Positions 35,366 through 50,521 are shown, counted from the stretch's first letter. The stretch is DNA of 64,000 nucleotides from Rutstroemia sp. NJR-2017a BVV2 (GCA_002946415.1 NJPS01000008.1:62001-126000), one strand, 5' to 3'. A program made the numbers and translations. The notes: generated from the letters alone by a model not told the origin.

Positions 35366-36975
35366 TTTAATTGAGGGTGGTGTTCTTCAGATAATCGAAA
35401 TCTTAACGTCTCAATCGTGTATCCAGTAGGTGGTTTGTATCGATGGTCAAGCAGCTGCCACTTGTGCGTGCATAAAATGAGTGGTAGAATATACACGTTG
35501 AATGATACAATTGAAAAGAAGTGATAGACAAGATAACGCAGAGAAGTCCCAGACTGATATTGTAATTATGGGAGAAAAGAGAAGCAGACGAAGGCCGTGG
35601 GACTTCTATTACAACCCATAGAAATGGTGCATGACTTCGTATCAATTTTGAAACGGAAATCAATTTATCGCACAGATGGTGCAAGAACACAGTCCCTTGT
35701 CAAACAAGGGATCGACGGCATTCAAATAGCAACACGTCTTGCTAAGCCAATCAAATGAGCCGACGATGTGCGAGCTGCGACAGTGGAGATGAGACCTGCT
35801 TCCGTTCCCCACGATAAGATAGGGCGATCCCACAACGAGGTGTGTGCAGCACAACCAATGAGATGTAAGCTGAACCGCATTTGACCATGCAATTTCCAGA
35901 TTATCAACAGCCCTTGAAATGCTATTTTCGAGAACACTTGAACTCACAATGCTTCATCATGATTTTTTCAACGCTGTGGCGAGATTGAAACTTCAAACAC
36001 GCTTTGTCGAGAACGATCTGCTTGGACGTTGCAGTGACTGAACAAGCCTCCACTTTCTCGACAGCCATGAAACACCGGCCAAGATATACACAAGAATTAT
36101 TAGGAGGTTGTAGCTCCATCCCAACTTGAACTGGACTGCTAGACTCGAAGTTTGTCTGACGAGTACGAATATCGCCAGGAAGGAGTACTCATGCCAAGCG
36201 TGAAGCACCGGGAACTTGATGGCCTTGCGGCTTGCCCCCTTCACGGACCGAGCTTGATGTTGTTTGAAGCTCACGCCCAGATATACCAAGACCTTCAGAG
36301 TTCGAATGCCGCGACAATGAAAAGCTTGGGTGTGAGGAGATGGTCCCATCAATTCTATGAATACATTGTCGTGAGGGGCTGTCTCAGCGCCGTGGTAGCA
36401 GGTAGCAGGAGCAGGTAGCAAGAAGAAAGATGCCGCTGTCGCATCATGGGGACATTTGTGTGCAATTGGTACGACAGCCGGTTAGTCATGGCAATCCAGT
36501 ACCTTGGAAGAGATCAATCTCATTCATTGGCTGAGGTTGACGATCTGATCTGGTCATCTGCAAGGCTACATGTAAAATATGCACAAATTCGTGCCACGAC
36601 GACGTAATTGAACGCTTTTCGCAGCTTATTGGACATAAAATTCGTTATTTCTGGTAAAAAGCTCGCATTCCGTTCGCAGTCGGAAAGTGAAAGGGAAGAA
36701 GTAACAAATCAAAGAAAGGCCAGGGAAACCCCCATAAATTGCGTGATTGACTGTACGTGTCACCCTATCATCAGGACGGGAACCCCCACCATGCCACCTT
36801 GGGAGCTTCGAACCGGGAGGGGAAGCAGTTAGCTGAATGGCTGATGGGATCTGTCATAAACAAAGACTTCCTACATTGTACATGTATTCCATTTGGTGAA
36901 GCTTTACGTCTTTTTGTTTTCTCCTCAACTACGCCCAGTTTCCTTAAGTCTCGTCGTTGAGTTCTATTATCCAAA
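35366..36975. other. divergent intergenic region, MARVEL gene / MET17
   Basis: 1.6 kb head-to-head spacer. Overlapping frames of 88 (+, 36152-36418) and 142 (-, 35993-36421) codons lie opposite each other. Neither looks convincing. AGCAGGTAGCAGGAGCAGG-like short repeats occur at about 36398-36420. Confidence 0.4.
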
Positions 36976-38927
<1,952 letters not shown>

Positions 38928-39338
38928 ATTTAATTCCCTATTTGATTACTTCTCAGACGTTCTTCTTGTGAGGCATGCTAGAAGCCTGCTAGTTCTATGC
39001 GCTGGCCAGGCAGTTGCTATAAGAATTAACGAACAGAGAGTGCTTAACGTTCATGCCCCAAAATCAAGTCATGTCCTAAAATCCAGTCGTCCTTTTTCCG
39101 ATGCCATGTGAAGCTGTGTCTGCTCAAAGTTAGCAGGTACCGCCAATGCTGCCGCGCCCCGGACTTTACGGCCAACAAGAGTTGCCATGATATATGAAAA
39201 CTCCGTTCCAGTGCATTGTCTTTGAGCCCACTTATTCTCCCCTTTAGCAGGCTAGTACGGAAGTAAAATATGGAGCACTTTTTCTTATTGGGATCGGCTC
39301 ACATGGCCTCACAGATTGGCGTCAAAACAAAAAACGTG

Positions 39339-39344
39339 CCGAGG
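39339..39344 (-). promoter_or_regulatory. CCTCGG motif, possible FarA/FarB site 1
   Basis: CCGAGG on the plus strand (CCTCGG on the minus strand), about 305 nt before the start of a peroxisomal acyl-CoA synthetase. CCTCGG is the known core of fatty-acid-responsive promoters in Aspergillus. Function here is inferred. Confidence 0.4.
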
Positions 39345-39576
39345 TAATCGAGGCTTCTCAGTGAAAGAGAAGAAGGCTAGGGTGCTTCATTTCTTAACAC
39401 TTCCCATCAATTTCATATGATACTTCCTCCTCACTCTCGACCATAATAGGCACAACTCTCTTTTGCATAGATCTCTTTTTGTATAGATCTCTTTAGCAGA
39501 TAGACTCATCGGTGTTCATACTATATAGATTTATCAAGCGTCAGCTTGATCTTTTATTATTCCACGGTTCGTTACC

Positions 39577-39582
39577 CCGAGG
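39577..39582 (-). promoter_or_regulatory. CCTCGG motif, possible FarA/FarB site 2
   Basis: Second CCGAGG, about 70 nt before the ATG. It may lie within the transcribed leader. Confidence 0.35.
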
Positions 39583-39649
39583 TCGTAATTCGCCCCGATT
39601 CCCTAGAAGAAATGCTAATGTTTACCTTTGCAGCTTTGTATTAGAAACC

Positions 39650-41976
39650 ATGGCCCCAATCGCGCAGGATCCAGACGCCTTCGTGAAGCTTTTACGAACG
39701 TCTCCTGCTCCAGGGTCTCCTTATTCTCTCCCTATCCCGGGTAGCAGTCGCGAAGGTCGCAGCGCTGTTTACAGACACCACCGTTTCGTCGATAAACCAC
39801 TACTTCAAACAATCGATCCCGAATGCTCAACAGCCCATGATCACTTTGAGAAATCAGCGAAAAAGAGGCCTAACGGGCGGTGCTTAGGACACAGAGCTTG
39901 GGATCCAGTCACCAAGACGTACGGGAATTTCCAGTGGATGACTTATGGGCAAGTAGCAGAACGAAGAAAGAACTTTGGTGTGGGATTAGTAGAACTGCAT
40001 AAGAGAGCTGGAGTCACAGAGGACAAGTATGGAGTAGGCCTTTGGTGTCAGAATAGACCGGAATGGCAGATCGTTGGTAAGATTCCTGAAGCAGGATCAT
40101 TTACAGTTCGGTCCGCTGACACAACAGTGCAGATTTGGGTGCAATGTCTCAATCTCTTTTCACTGTCTCCATCTACGACACTCTCGGACCCGAGACAACG
40201 GAATACATTGTCAACCATGCGACTCTCGCCTGCGTTGCTACAAGTCTACCGCACATTCCGACCTTGTTGAAACTCGCGTCTAAATTACCTACACTTAAGC
40301 TTATCATCTCTTTGGATCCACTATACGATGGAGAAAAGCCAGGAAACTCAAAGGGCGATATCTTGAAGGCTTTAGCGGAAGACGTAGGGATTTCCATCCA
40401 CTACATTGGAGACGTAGAAGCCATCGGAGCTGCGGTTCCAAATGCGCCTATGCGACCACCTAGACCTGAAGATATCATCACCGTCAACTACACTTCGGGA
40501 ACGACCGGTAATCCCAAGGGAGTGGTTCTCACCCATGCAAACGCAGCTGCAGCAACCGCCGTCTCAAGAGTTGTCTCTGATCCAGGACCAAGCGACGTGA
40601 TCTTGTCATACTTACCACTAGCGCACATCTATCAAAGACTTGGAGAACATGGCTGCCTTGCCTCCGGTGCTTCAATTGGTTACTTCCGCGGCGACATTGT
40701 TGGGCTCGTCGATGATCTCAAACTGCTACGTCCCACAGCATTTAACTCGGTACCTAGACTGTACAATCGATTCGGCTCCGCCATCAAAGCAGCAACTATT
40801 GATGCGCCAGGTGTCAAAGGTGCTATTGGACGCCATATCATCAACACCAAACTTGCTTCTATGAAGCTTCCCCCCGGCCAAGCAACCAACAAGCATGCGC
40901 TTTACGATCGCATTTGGACACCAAAACTAGCCAGCGCATTCGGTCTGCAGCGCGCTCGAGGTATGGTTACTGGCAGTGCGCCGATCGACCCAGGTCTACA
41001 CCAGTTCCTCCGTGCAGCTTTCGGTGCTGCCTTTATTCAAGGTTATGGTCTCACCGAAACCTATGCCCAAGGTATCGTTCAATACGACGACGATTACTCC
41101 ACCGGCAACTGCGGCGGCGTGTCTGCTACCAGTAAGTTCTTTCTCCCCCCTTCTCCGTACATCTCACTCACCTAATCCTCTCTTCCAGCCGAAGTATGTC
41201 TCGAATCCGTCCCCGACATGGACTACCTCGTAACCGACAGCCCACAACCCCGCGGCGAGATCCTCATGCGCGGCACCGCGCGCTTCCGCGAGTACTTCCG
41301 CAACGAGGCGGAAACCAGCAAAGCCATTGACGCGGACGGCTGGTTCCACACAGGCGACATCGGCACCGTCGATGCCCTCGGCCGCTTCTCCATCATCGAC
41401 CGCCGCAAGAACGTGCTCAAGCTCGCCCAGGGCGAGTACATCTCGCCCGAGCGCATCGAGAACGTGTATCTCGCCAACTGCAACCTCCTGGCGCAGGCGT
41501 ACGTGCACGGCGACTCGACGCAGGCGTTCCTGGTCGCAGTGTTCGGCGTGGATCCAGTGACATTCGCGCCCTTCGCGAGTGAGATCCTGAAGAAGGAAAT
41601 TCTGGCCACGGATCTAGAGGCCGTGAGGGAGGCGGGCAGAGATGCTAGGGTGCGGAAGGCGGTGGTGAAGGAGTTGGATAGGGTGGGGCGGAAGAACAAG
41701 TTTAATGCGTATGAGAGAGTGAGGAATGTGTGCTTGGAGATCGAGCCGTTTACTATTGATAATGAGTTGTTGACTCCTACGTAAGTTTATCCTTTTTTTC
41801 CCCTTCCTCCCTTCCTCATATCTCCTTGCCTCACCATTTCTCTCCTCACTCATATACTAACCCCCCACAGTCTCAAACTCAAGCGTCCCCAAACCGCAAA
41901 GAAATACCGAGATCAACTCGACCAACTATACGAAGAAGCGTTGGCGGAAGAAACCACCGCAAAGGCCAAGTTGTAG
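39650..41976 (+). CDS. peroxisomal long/medium-chain acyl-CoA synthetase (Faa2-like)
   Basis: ATP-dependent fatty acid activation (fatty acid + CoA to acyl-CoA) feeding beta-oxidation. Four exons: 39650-40076, 40133-41131, 41189-41780 and 41871-41976, giving 707 aa. The AMP-binding P-loop YTSGTTGNPKG is at residues 262-272. QGYGLTETYAQG (motif II), the adenylate-binding DGWFHTGDIG and IIDRRKNVLKLAQGEYISPE (fatty-acyl-CoA synthetase signature) follow in order. The C-terminus is AKL, a canonical PTS1 peroxisome-import tripeptide, encoded in a separate last exon. This points to the Faa2 branch rather than the Faa1/Faa4 branch. The start MAPIAQDPDAF is preceded by a possible 5' UTR intron. Confidence 0.9.
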
Positions 41977-42816
41977 ATGTAGATGCTTGTGCTTGGTTGT
42001 TTGCATTGATGTTTTAGTTTGTGATTTTCCTCCAAGATAGACCGAAGATTGCGAGAAAGATTATATCCATTCCGATTCGATCTGTGAGTTGAGTGAGTGA
42101 GTCTGTTACCTGGCTGCGTGCATGTTTCGCTGGTTTTTTTCGCATGTACATATCATATCTGCTTCTCTTGAATCACATGCACTGCAGATTTGGATGCTGG
42201 TGGGGTTGGGAGGCTTTGGGCGTGAGAAGAGAGGATAATGAAAGGGGGTGGCATTTTGTTAGCATTATTTGAGGACATGGTGGGTTTCTCGGCATCATTT
42301 CTGTCATTTTGGGATTTCAAGATAAACGAACTACATCCTGAAAGCTTGCTTGCTCACACTGTGAATCTCTCATCTCTCTGCTAAACCATCAAGGATGCGC
42401 ATCCGGTATCACATGAAAGGTTGATGGCTGCAAGTCTGCTGGTATGGTTGCCATCACATGCCTCACTTCATATCTTCTTCACTGTGACAAAAGATGATTT
42501 ATTTGATAATTATTAAGACTTATCAACTCTAAGGAGACATTTGCCGCCAAGAATAATGGCTAGAATGCCCAAATCTGCTTTCTCCCCTCGTTCCAAAAGA
42601 TACTGCACATTCTAGCCCATGTGGAGTGATAATTTCTCCAGCAATAGCAATCGAACCTATATGATGTGCGCTGAGATAGCAAGCAGTTTTGACACTCATG
42701 AGCCCATCTGATCGTAATACACACGAGGTTATTATTTTAGTAACACAAGGGGAATTTCCGCGAACCTGCAACTACCAATTTGCGCTTTTAAATTATGTAT
42801 GAATGTATGGAATTGT
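41977..42816. other. convergent intergenic spacer
   Basis: 3' flanks of the acyl-CoA synthetase (+) and the proton ATPase (-). No gene seen. Confidence 0.5.
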
Positions 42817-45800
42817 TTATGCTGATTTCTCGTGCTGTGTAGAAACGCGCTGAAGCGAGACGACTATGAAACAAGTTAGCGTTAGGTCCGCACGATGACA
42901 TACTCATGATCCACTTACCGAAATCTTCCAGAGATCTTTGCTTTTGATTCTTCTTTGGCGACTTGCCGTGCATAAGGTTGTCAAACCCAGTGCTGTCTTG
43001 AAGAAGATAGTAGACACCACCCATGATACAGAACACGCCGAATGAGAAGATCCAAACACGCACAACCGCAACGATTGAAGTCTGCCCTCCGACAAACCAT
43101 CCGAAAAGTGTGAAGAACGTTGCGAGGATGTCGACAACCAGGATAGCACCAGTCAGTTGCCATGAAGGAAGAGATGACCAGAATGGACCATTAGCACGGG
43201 TAATGAAAATTAGCCAATTTTCTGTGAGCGAAATCTCCAAGAAGATAACTTCATCGAGAACACCAAAATTTTGAACAATACCACCATCTTCTCCTCGAGC
43301 AATCATGGTAGTGAGAGTGATCCAGGTACCAACAGCAAGGACTATACCGAGGAGAACAGACATTCCCCAGAGCTTAGGGAGATTCCACTTGACAGGAGTT
43401 TTCGAGAATGGTGCATTGTCGTAAGCAATGGCGAGAGTAGCTACATCAGCAAATATGGCAATGAAGACAACCAGTTCAATGTTGAGAGATCGGTTCAAGA
43501 TGGCAATCCAGAGACCAAGGAATATTTCCAGATGGATGGACAATGCAATACGGTAAACAACGTAGGCATACATACGATGGAAAATCTGTCGTGAAGTCTT
43601 GAGAGCGTCGATAATAGCACCGAGTCCAGGAGCCAGGAAGACAATGTCAGCTGCGGAACGGGCAGCATCGGAAGCTCCTTCAACAGCAATACCAGTGTCG
43701 GCTTTCTTGAGAGAAGGGGCATCATTGACACCATCACCAGTCATAGCAACTAGATATCCACGCTGTTGCAGGATTTCGACGACGTTGTATTTGTGTTGCG
43801 GGAAAACCTCAGCGAATCCATCAGCAGCTTCGACGAAATCATAGACCTCAGAACCAGGCATATCTCCTCCACCGCCAAGACCGAGACGCTCAGCATTGTA
43901 AACGTTGGTACCGAGCCCGAGTTGTCGAGAGGTTTCACGAGCGATTCCCACAGCGTCACCAGTCAACATCTTGATGGATAAACCCAAGGTCTTTGCTTCG
44001 TTGATAGTACGAGCAGTGTCATGGCGCGGGGGATCAGAGCAAGGCATGATACCCAGAATCTCCCACTGTCCTTCGCCACGCTTTCGTGCAACACCAAGAG
44101 AACGGAAACCACGAGTAGCAAATTCAGCGACCTTGTTCTTGTAGGCTTGGTCGATCTCGTCAGGAACACGGTGGTCTTCCTCAACAGTCTTCAAAACGAA
44201 AAGAGGGGCTCCTTTGACACAAACAATTCTTTCGCCTTGGGGTGATTGTACAACAGCTTGAACTTTCTTGGAAACAGGATCGAAAGGATGAAACTCAAGA
44301 ACCTTGTACTTAGACAGGACAGATTTGGCGCGTGGGTAATATCGGAGAGACTTCAAGAAAGCTTTATCGATGGCATCAATACCCTTCTTCTTGCGGGAGG
44401 CTGCAAGACAAGCAGTCAACATAAGGTCATCTGGCTCCACACCTGGCACAGTATATGGTTCGGCGAGAGAGAGCTTGTTCTTCGTCAAAGTGCCGGTTTT
44501 ATCCGAACACAGAATTTCAACTCCAGCTAGAGACTCAATGGCGGACAGCTTCTGGACGATAGCTTTCTTCTTGGCCAAATAAGCGGCTCCAACAGCCATG
44601 GTTGTAGTGACGACAGCTGGAAGACCGACCGGGACGCCAATGATAGTGATGGCTAGAGTATACTCGAGAATGATAACAATCGGGTTGGAGCGATAGAACG
44701 AAGAAATCCAGACGACTAAGTTGGTAAAGATAACCAATATTAGAAGAACCGTACCGATTCCATTCAAGACTTCAGTGAAATGACCAGTTCCCCCAGAGGC
44801 TTGGTTAACAAGAGCCGCAGCACGTCCAACGAATGTATTGTCACCAGTGGCAGTGATAACCATGAAGGCCTCACCACGCTTAACACCGGAGGAGGCATAG
44901 CATTGATCACCCTTATGTTTATCGACAGCAAGAGATTCTCCAGTAATGGCAGATTGATCGACTTGAAGGAACGCTTCATCGGTAACGATTCGGCCATCGG
45001 CAGGAATAATAGTTCCCTGCAAAAAAATTATTAGCATTTTTCGGACCAAGTATGGGAGGTTCACCCAAACTTACCTCTTCGATTTGGAGAATGTCACCAG
45101 GGACAACTTCAGGAGCCTCAACCTCATATAAACGACCATCACGAAGAACCACGGCTTTCAAGGCAAGTGTCTTTTTCAGTTCATCCACAATGGAGCCAGC
45201 TTGGAATTCTTGAACGAAACCAACAGTAGCGTTAAGCAGGAGAAGTGCACAGATAACACCGAAATCGACCCAATCTTCCAGACCTGCAGCAAGAACAGCG
45301 GCAGCCTACGAAAACGACCAGTCAGCATAGGATTCCCAAAAATTTATGTAAAATCGACTTGATAAGAGGCTGCTTTCTGAATGCCTTGGATGAGAGGCCT
45401 TTAAGATGACCGAAGGAATTGCGGGGGATCTTCTGGGGAATCCATGCAGATCATAAAAAAGTCCGAAAACTGTGGGGCTTGCTTGGGCGGAGTGGAGACA
45501 GGAAGATTAGCTGGATGCGAAGAAAGCCAACGTACCTCCATAACGAATTGAATAGGACCAATGAAGTACCCAAGGAACTTGAGGATTAAATTCTCTTTTT
45601 CTTCCTTCATTTGGTTCATGCCGTACTTCTTGCGACGGGCGTGGACCTCCGCGTCAGTAAGACCAATGCGAGTGTCGGTTTGGAGTTGATCTTCAGGAAC
45701 GACGCGACCTGCGCCAGGAGTGGCATCATCTTCACCTTCTTCGTCTTCAATATGGCCGTCTTGGGATTCGAGCTCGTCGATCAATGCGTCCATATCCTCA

Positions 45801-45967
45801 TCTTCTTCCTCGTCCTCTTCTGGCTTCTTCACCGGGCCATTGTCAGTAGCGCCCGACTTTTCGTCGAATTGGCCTGATTCGATGTTTGTGTTCAAATGGT
45901 TGGGAGCTGCGTCCGATGAGCCATTGCTCGAGCTGGCTACATCCATTGGACGGTTACCGTCCGCCAT
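42817..45967 (-). CDS. PMA1: plasma-membrane H+-ATPase
   Basis: P-type (P3A) proton pump that energises the plasma membrane. Four exons: 45967-45536, 45305-45075, 45016-42919 and 42863-42817, giving 935 aa. The N-terminus carries a strongly acidic patch ([20 protein letters not shown]). Landmarks are the A-domain TGES at 246-249, the phosphorylated Asp393 in [46 protein letters not shown] and the hinge [23 protein letters not shown]. The last 47-nt exon encodes the regulatory tail [15 protein letters not shown]. It contains the Ser-x-Gln-Arg-x-Ser/Thr cluster that in yeast and Neurospora is phosphorylated during glucose activation. The family match is essentially full length. Confidence 0.97.
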
Positions 45968-46580
45968 GGCGAGCTGTTGAAAAAGACAGATGGGAGAACC
46001 TGCTCAGTCCTGAGTGAGGGTATGGTGAAGTAAATTAACAATTCTGTAGAAGATAAATCGACACGAATTGAATCGAATACGAAGATGATCTCGAGATGGA
46101 AAATGCACTTCAATTGAGGAGTCGTGAAAGAAGTGCCAGTGATGGAGGGAAGAGGGAGGAGGGAAAGGATGGAGAGGAAAATGGGGGGGAAGAGGTGGCT
46201 ATTGTTGTTGTCGTTGTAAGTTGTAAAGGTAAGGAAATTGAAGTGGGGGACGAGCAGATAATTTAAAGAAGTTGTTGAATTGTCTCGTGTTGAGAGTGAA
46301 TGGATGTTGAGGTGTAGAAAGAAAGCGAAATCGGCAAGAGCACGAGGAAGGAGGAAAGAGGGATGAGAGGAAATGAGGTGAAGAGATGGAAATTTCACGA
46401 GTTTGATTGAGGTAAACAAGGTAAGGACGACAGACGATGGATGATGGACGACTACTCTACGAGCGAGAGAGGTAGTCGTAGGCAGAGGAGGTGTCGCATT
46501 CACGTTGGTGAGGTCCTTAAGGTAAATACAATTTTACTGCAGAAAAGAAAAAGGAAGTAACAACCCAAGAAGCCCAAAAG

Positions 46581-46607
46581 CCCAAGAAACCCAAGAAACC
46601 CAAGAAA
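46581..46607. repeat. tandem repeat 3 x CCCAAGAAA
   Basis: Three exact 9-nt units about 620 nt upstream of the PMA1 start, flanked by degenerate AAGCCC units. Confidence 0.8.
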
Positions 46608-48670
46608 CGACGAGAAAAAACGCCATCAATGTGGCAGACTGGCAGTATCACAAGCTCAAATGAGGTATGATATGATATGATTAGTAGCTCTTTTGCTACG
46701 ATCCGATTCGACACTTACCACATCGGATGTTTTGCGCTTCTTTCCACATTCTAACTTCCATGCTTCCATGTTTCTTTTTCTGGCTTTGTTTACTTCGGAC
46801 CCGATGTAGATGTTCTTTTCACCCAGTACTGGGGATACTGAAGATCATTCTATCTAGGCAGAAGAAGTAATAGCTAGACATGACATTAATATCCTCATCA
46901 ACATCCACCAGAGCAGCAATTGAAGCTTCACCAGATCTGCCAGATCATCCATCCCGACGCATCATAAAAAGCGACGATATACCTTCCCCTCATTTCCCGT
47001 TGTTTTCATGCACGTTCTGCTACCGGATTGGTTGAAGAAGTGTACCCTGCCGTGGACGGGTAGGCAAGGTAAGCAAAAGACAACCAAACAAGCTGCGGCA
47101 TTTCCATGGCTACCTACCCCACGTTCGATGACAGTGCTTGCTTGCATCGGACATGGCATTGCGGATTGGAGTCGTCGACTTCATTGTGCAGTTTACTTAC
47201 TAAGTACATAGCTGCCTTTTCCAATGGCCAATACATCTACAAACCCTTCTTCTTTACGCAGCTCCCGATCGCAACACAGTCCCTCGTCAATACAAACATC
47301 CAACGAGGAACGGGCACTAGACCTATTACATGCACGCTGCAGATCACGGCCCTAAATCTGGGGGTCAGCACTAAGCCCGTCCCTCAAGCTGTTTGATGGG
47401 CGGGTGAGTGGGGAATGGGATCCACTAACTTGCTAACTCAAACCTTCGGACAACTCCAAGTCCTCCGCATCGCTGTCGTTGGGGGTGTTGAGCTCGCGGG
47501 TTATAGTGGCTGATAGATATAGAGCAGCGGGTGCTAGGGTTTTTATTCTCGCGGTTCTCGAGTACAGACTTGCCGAGCGGTGACCTTACCCGCAGTTTCA
47601 GTTACAGTAACTACGCAGCAGAGGTAATATCAGAAAGCACAAGCTGTGCCGGTAGTGTTTAAATTAGCTTATATTCCCGATATCCTAATCTCTACACACT
47701 CCGTATCTTAACCACCATCACCAAATTCCCCCCAAACTCATAACTTATACGCCTCTTCCAAAGCCTGAACAATCCATCACAACATCAATTCAAACATAAA
47801 TATCAATACACCACCCACGTAGAAATCAATCCTTATCTCCCCATCCCCAACCCATCTCCCTGCCTCTCCAGTCCCGTCCTCCATTCGCCCATCACGTTAC
47901 ACACCAACTGAGGGATTTTCTCATCATCGTCGTACAAGATACCTTACCTTACCCACTCCCAAATCCCAACTCCCCAATCTGCGCAAATTACTCAGGAGTC
48001 AGGACCGATTAGAATCGGCACAGCACAGCATCAAGCATCAAACCCAGGTACCATAAATCAATCCTCCACGAATAAGCCAAAATATCTTCCTCTCCAGCCA
48101 TGACCTCGTAGAATCGCACATCTCAAAAAACCAAAAACCCTCGTCTTCCCTTTCCTCCCGTACCACCATACCTCTCCCGCCCCCGTTCGTTCCCCGTACC
48201 CTATCGAATAGAATACAAAGTCCCCGATCACGGAAGAAAAAAGACCCTGCGCGACGTTGCAGCGTTTTACCAGACTCGCACTCAAGACTAACCTTGTATA
48301 TATCGCGTAGCATGATTTCCTCTCTTCGGTCTCATTTCTGAGCGTCAAACCTACCTCCGAGTCGAGGCTCGAACAAGGTGATTTAGAGCGCGCGTGATTA
48401 GGTTAGTTGGTTAGTGCTACGATGAGATGCTGAAGTTAAGGTTATCAGAGGTATCTCAAACAAGCACCTCTTCTGTGCTCTCTTCATCTTCTTCGTTGGT
48501 GATGTGCACGGTGTAGTGAGTATTTATACGGTGAATACTTCCCCCTAGTTAAGGCGAACTCATCCCGCCTTATTTCATCTCTCATCTCACTTCTCTTCCC
48601 GCAACCCCCTCACCCCTCCCATAACCTTCACCTCCCTCGCCTCACATGGCCTCGCTCATCAAAATTCGTT

Positions 48671-48689
48671 CAATCAATCAATCAATCAA
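48671..48689. repeat. CAAT microsatellite
   Basis: Four CAAT units plus a partial fifth, in a noncoding stretch. Confidence 0.8.
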
Positions 48690-49354
48690 ACGGGAAGAGA
48701 AAGGTAACGAAGAACAAAGCACTCGGCAGGACAGTAGTAGCCGCTTCATCTCAGAATGGCCACCTACCTCATCCCCTATAAAGCCCGGTTAACAAGAGCT
48801 AGCAGTGAACATTTCTCTGTCTCTCCCCCCACCCCTAAACACTCCAAGATGCTCCAAGCAAGAAGACATTTGCGTTCATGGAACTTTCCTACAATCGCAC
48901 CAGCATATCCCTCTCGCAGTGAATAGACAGACAGACATAGAGAATGCAACCGCAAGCACAGCTCATATCACTCATTTTGCATCCATACACAATACATCTC
49001 CACAAGAACATTATATTTTTCTATCCACCTCGCCCCCTCCTCCACCACGACCACCCCTCATCCATTCATCTATCTATCATAGCGCATAATAAAAGACTCT
49101 TGCCTTCTAGGCCAAGCAAGCAAATAATAACATAAAAACCCAAACAATACAATATCATAATCGTGTAAAAAATGAAAAGAAACTCCTCTATAATAGTATC
49201 TTGCAAGAAGAAGCAGAAAGTTCATCTCTATTCATTTAAATCCCTGAGAAGCTTTCGAGAGGGAGAAAGCCTCACTCGATGCCTGAGATATGTATATCCA
49301 GTTGTGCCGTTCCATGGTCCCATTATTTGCCTATCCGTCCGTAAAACGCCTTGC

Positions 49355-50521
49355 TTAGTGCTTAGATGTGACCGCTTCTCCGGTCACTTTCTCGACGTAG
49401 GCTTTTGCCCTGTTGGTGGTATGTTAGTAAGCGATTGCACCAGGATGAATATGAAAGCGGGGAGGGGCAGCCTTGTCGGAGCGGGAGGGAGGGAAAACTT
49501 ACATATCACCCATAGCCACCATGCAAATAGTTTGCCAAACGCCCAAACCAATTCTAGGAACAACGCCGCGATAAAGACCTGAAATGCCGTTTTGAGAATA
49601 AATGTACCTCAAAGTATTACCCACCGTCATCTTAGCCGGACGGTTTGGATCAACAGTCTTGGACTGCATCTCCACACGAATGACCTCAATCGGTTGATTC
49701 CAGGCACTCAAACCACCACCCAATCCACTTGCCAAGATCTTCTCCCATGCATTCAGCTTTCCTCCATCTTCCTTACCAGTAACCTTTCGGATTCCGGTCT
49801 CCGCCAACCGACTCAAACCAAATCGAGATCCCCAGTTGGTCATTTGACGAATCGCAACGGCGTTGACACCCTTGTTAATGCCACGGATACCTTCCTTGCG
49901 ATAGATGTTCATGAAGGTGGTCATGGTACCGTCGGGCTTAACCCCTGCCTTGGCCATGTTGGTCTTGGTGATTTCCACGGTTTTCATACAGGTGCAGAAA
50001 CCCATGGTGGCATAGGCTTGAGCGACACCTCCTGTAACACCTCCAAAGATACCAGCAGTGAAGTCACCGGCGCCGAAGGATCGTGCATACCATTCGGCCT
50101 CGGAGGCCACGAAGAGAAGGACGGCACCTTTGGTGGAGGCTTCAATCCAGGCCCAGGGGATAAGACCTTGATAGACTAATTGGGGACAAAATTATTAGCA
50201 TATGAAATTCGCAAGAGTGAAGACACGATGTAAACCCCAAAGAGCGGCGGTAGTCAAGCGTAGATAGAGAGATGGAGAAAATGGTAAGTGAGGGGGAAAG
50301 GACAACATACAGCCAAGCACACCACCTCTTCCCCAAATCCTACTCAGAGCACCCGCAAAAGAATCCCCACGATTAGCAGCCATGGTAGTTTTCGTAACCT
50401 CCAAGGGTTGACCGAGAGTTGTCACCTCGAACAAGTTCAGACTGGCGCCCAGCAGCAAGTTCGAGAACTTGACGGGCTTCTTCTCCGGCACAACATGCTT
50501 TGGAGCGGCGATGGCTGACAT
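49355..50521 (-). CDS. YHM2: mitochondrial citrate/2-oxoglutarate carrier (Yhm2-like)
   Basis: Mitochondrial carrier family protein exchanging citrate and 2-oxoglutarate across the inner membrane, supporting NADPH shuttling and export of citrate. Exons are 50521-50311, 50175-49503 and 49409-49355, giving 312 aa. Three carrier repeats are visible. The signature PxExxK motif is seen as [10 protein letters not shown] in repeat 1, TVEITKTNM (divergent) in repeat 2 and [10 protein letters not shown] in repeat 3. [20 protein letters not shown] across the first intron and [20 protein letters not shown] fit the Yhm2 branch. The C-terminal exon encodes [17 protein letters not shown]. Mitochondrial citrate synthase lies in the same window at 56485. 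Confidence 0.88.

Larger units (their letters stand above)
38928..39649. other. promoter region of acyl-CoA synthetase
   Basis: 720 nt between MET17 and the acyl-CoA synthetase, both on the plus strand. It includes two CCGAGG motifs and a possible 5' UTR intron ending at a CAG about 18 nt before the ATG. Confidence 0.5.
45968..49354. other. long intergenic region upstream of PMA1, 3.4 kb
   Basis: No gene recognised. Large CT/GA-rich stretches give spurious frames, for example 188 codons at 45937-46503 (-). Contains (CCCAAGAAA)3 at 46581-46607 and a CAAT-unit repeat at 48671-48689. It likely includes the long PMA1 promoter/leader and the 3' flank of the YHM2 carrier. A noncoding RNA cannot be ruled out from sequence alone. 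Confidence 0.45.

Noticed and set aside
35993..36421. 142-codon minus-strand frame with hydrophobic segments
   Set aside because: It overlaps an equally open plus-strand frame, has no known motif, and lies in a divergent promoter.
36790..36830. GGTTCGAAGC on the minus strand, resembling a tRNA T-loop
   Set aside because: The flanking bases do not pair into T, D or acceptor stems, so it is not a tRNA gene.
45937..46503. 188-codon minus-strand frame just upstream of PMA1
   Set aside because: The translation is low-complexity Leu/Ser/Thr/Pro from CT-rich DNA and overlaps the PMA1 start. It is probably leader sequence.
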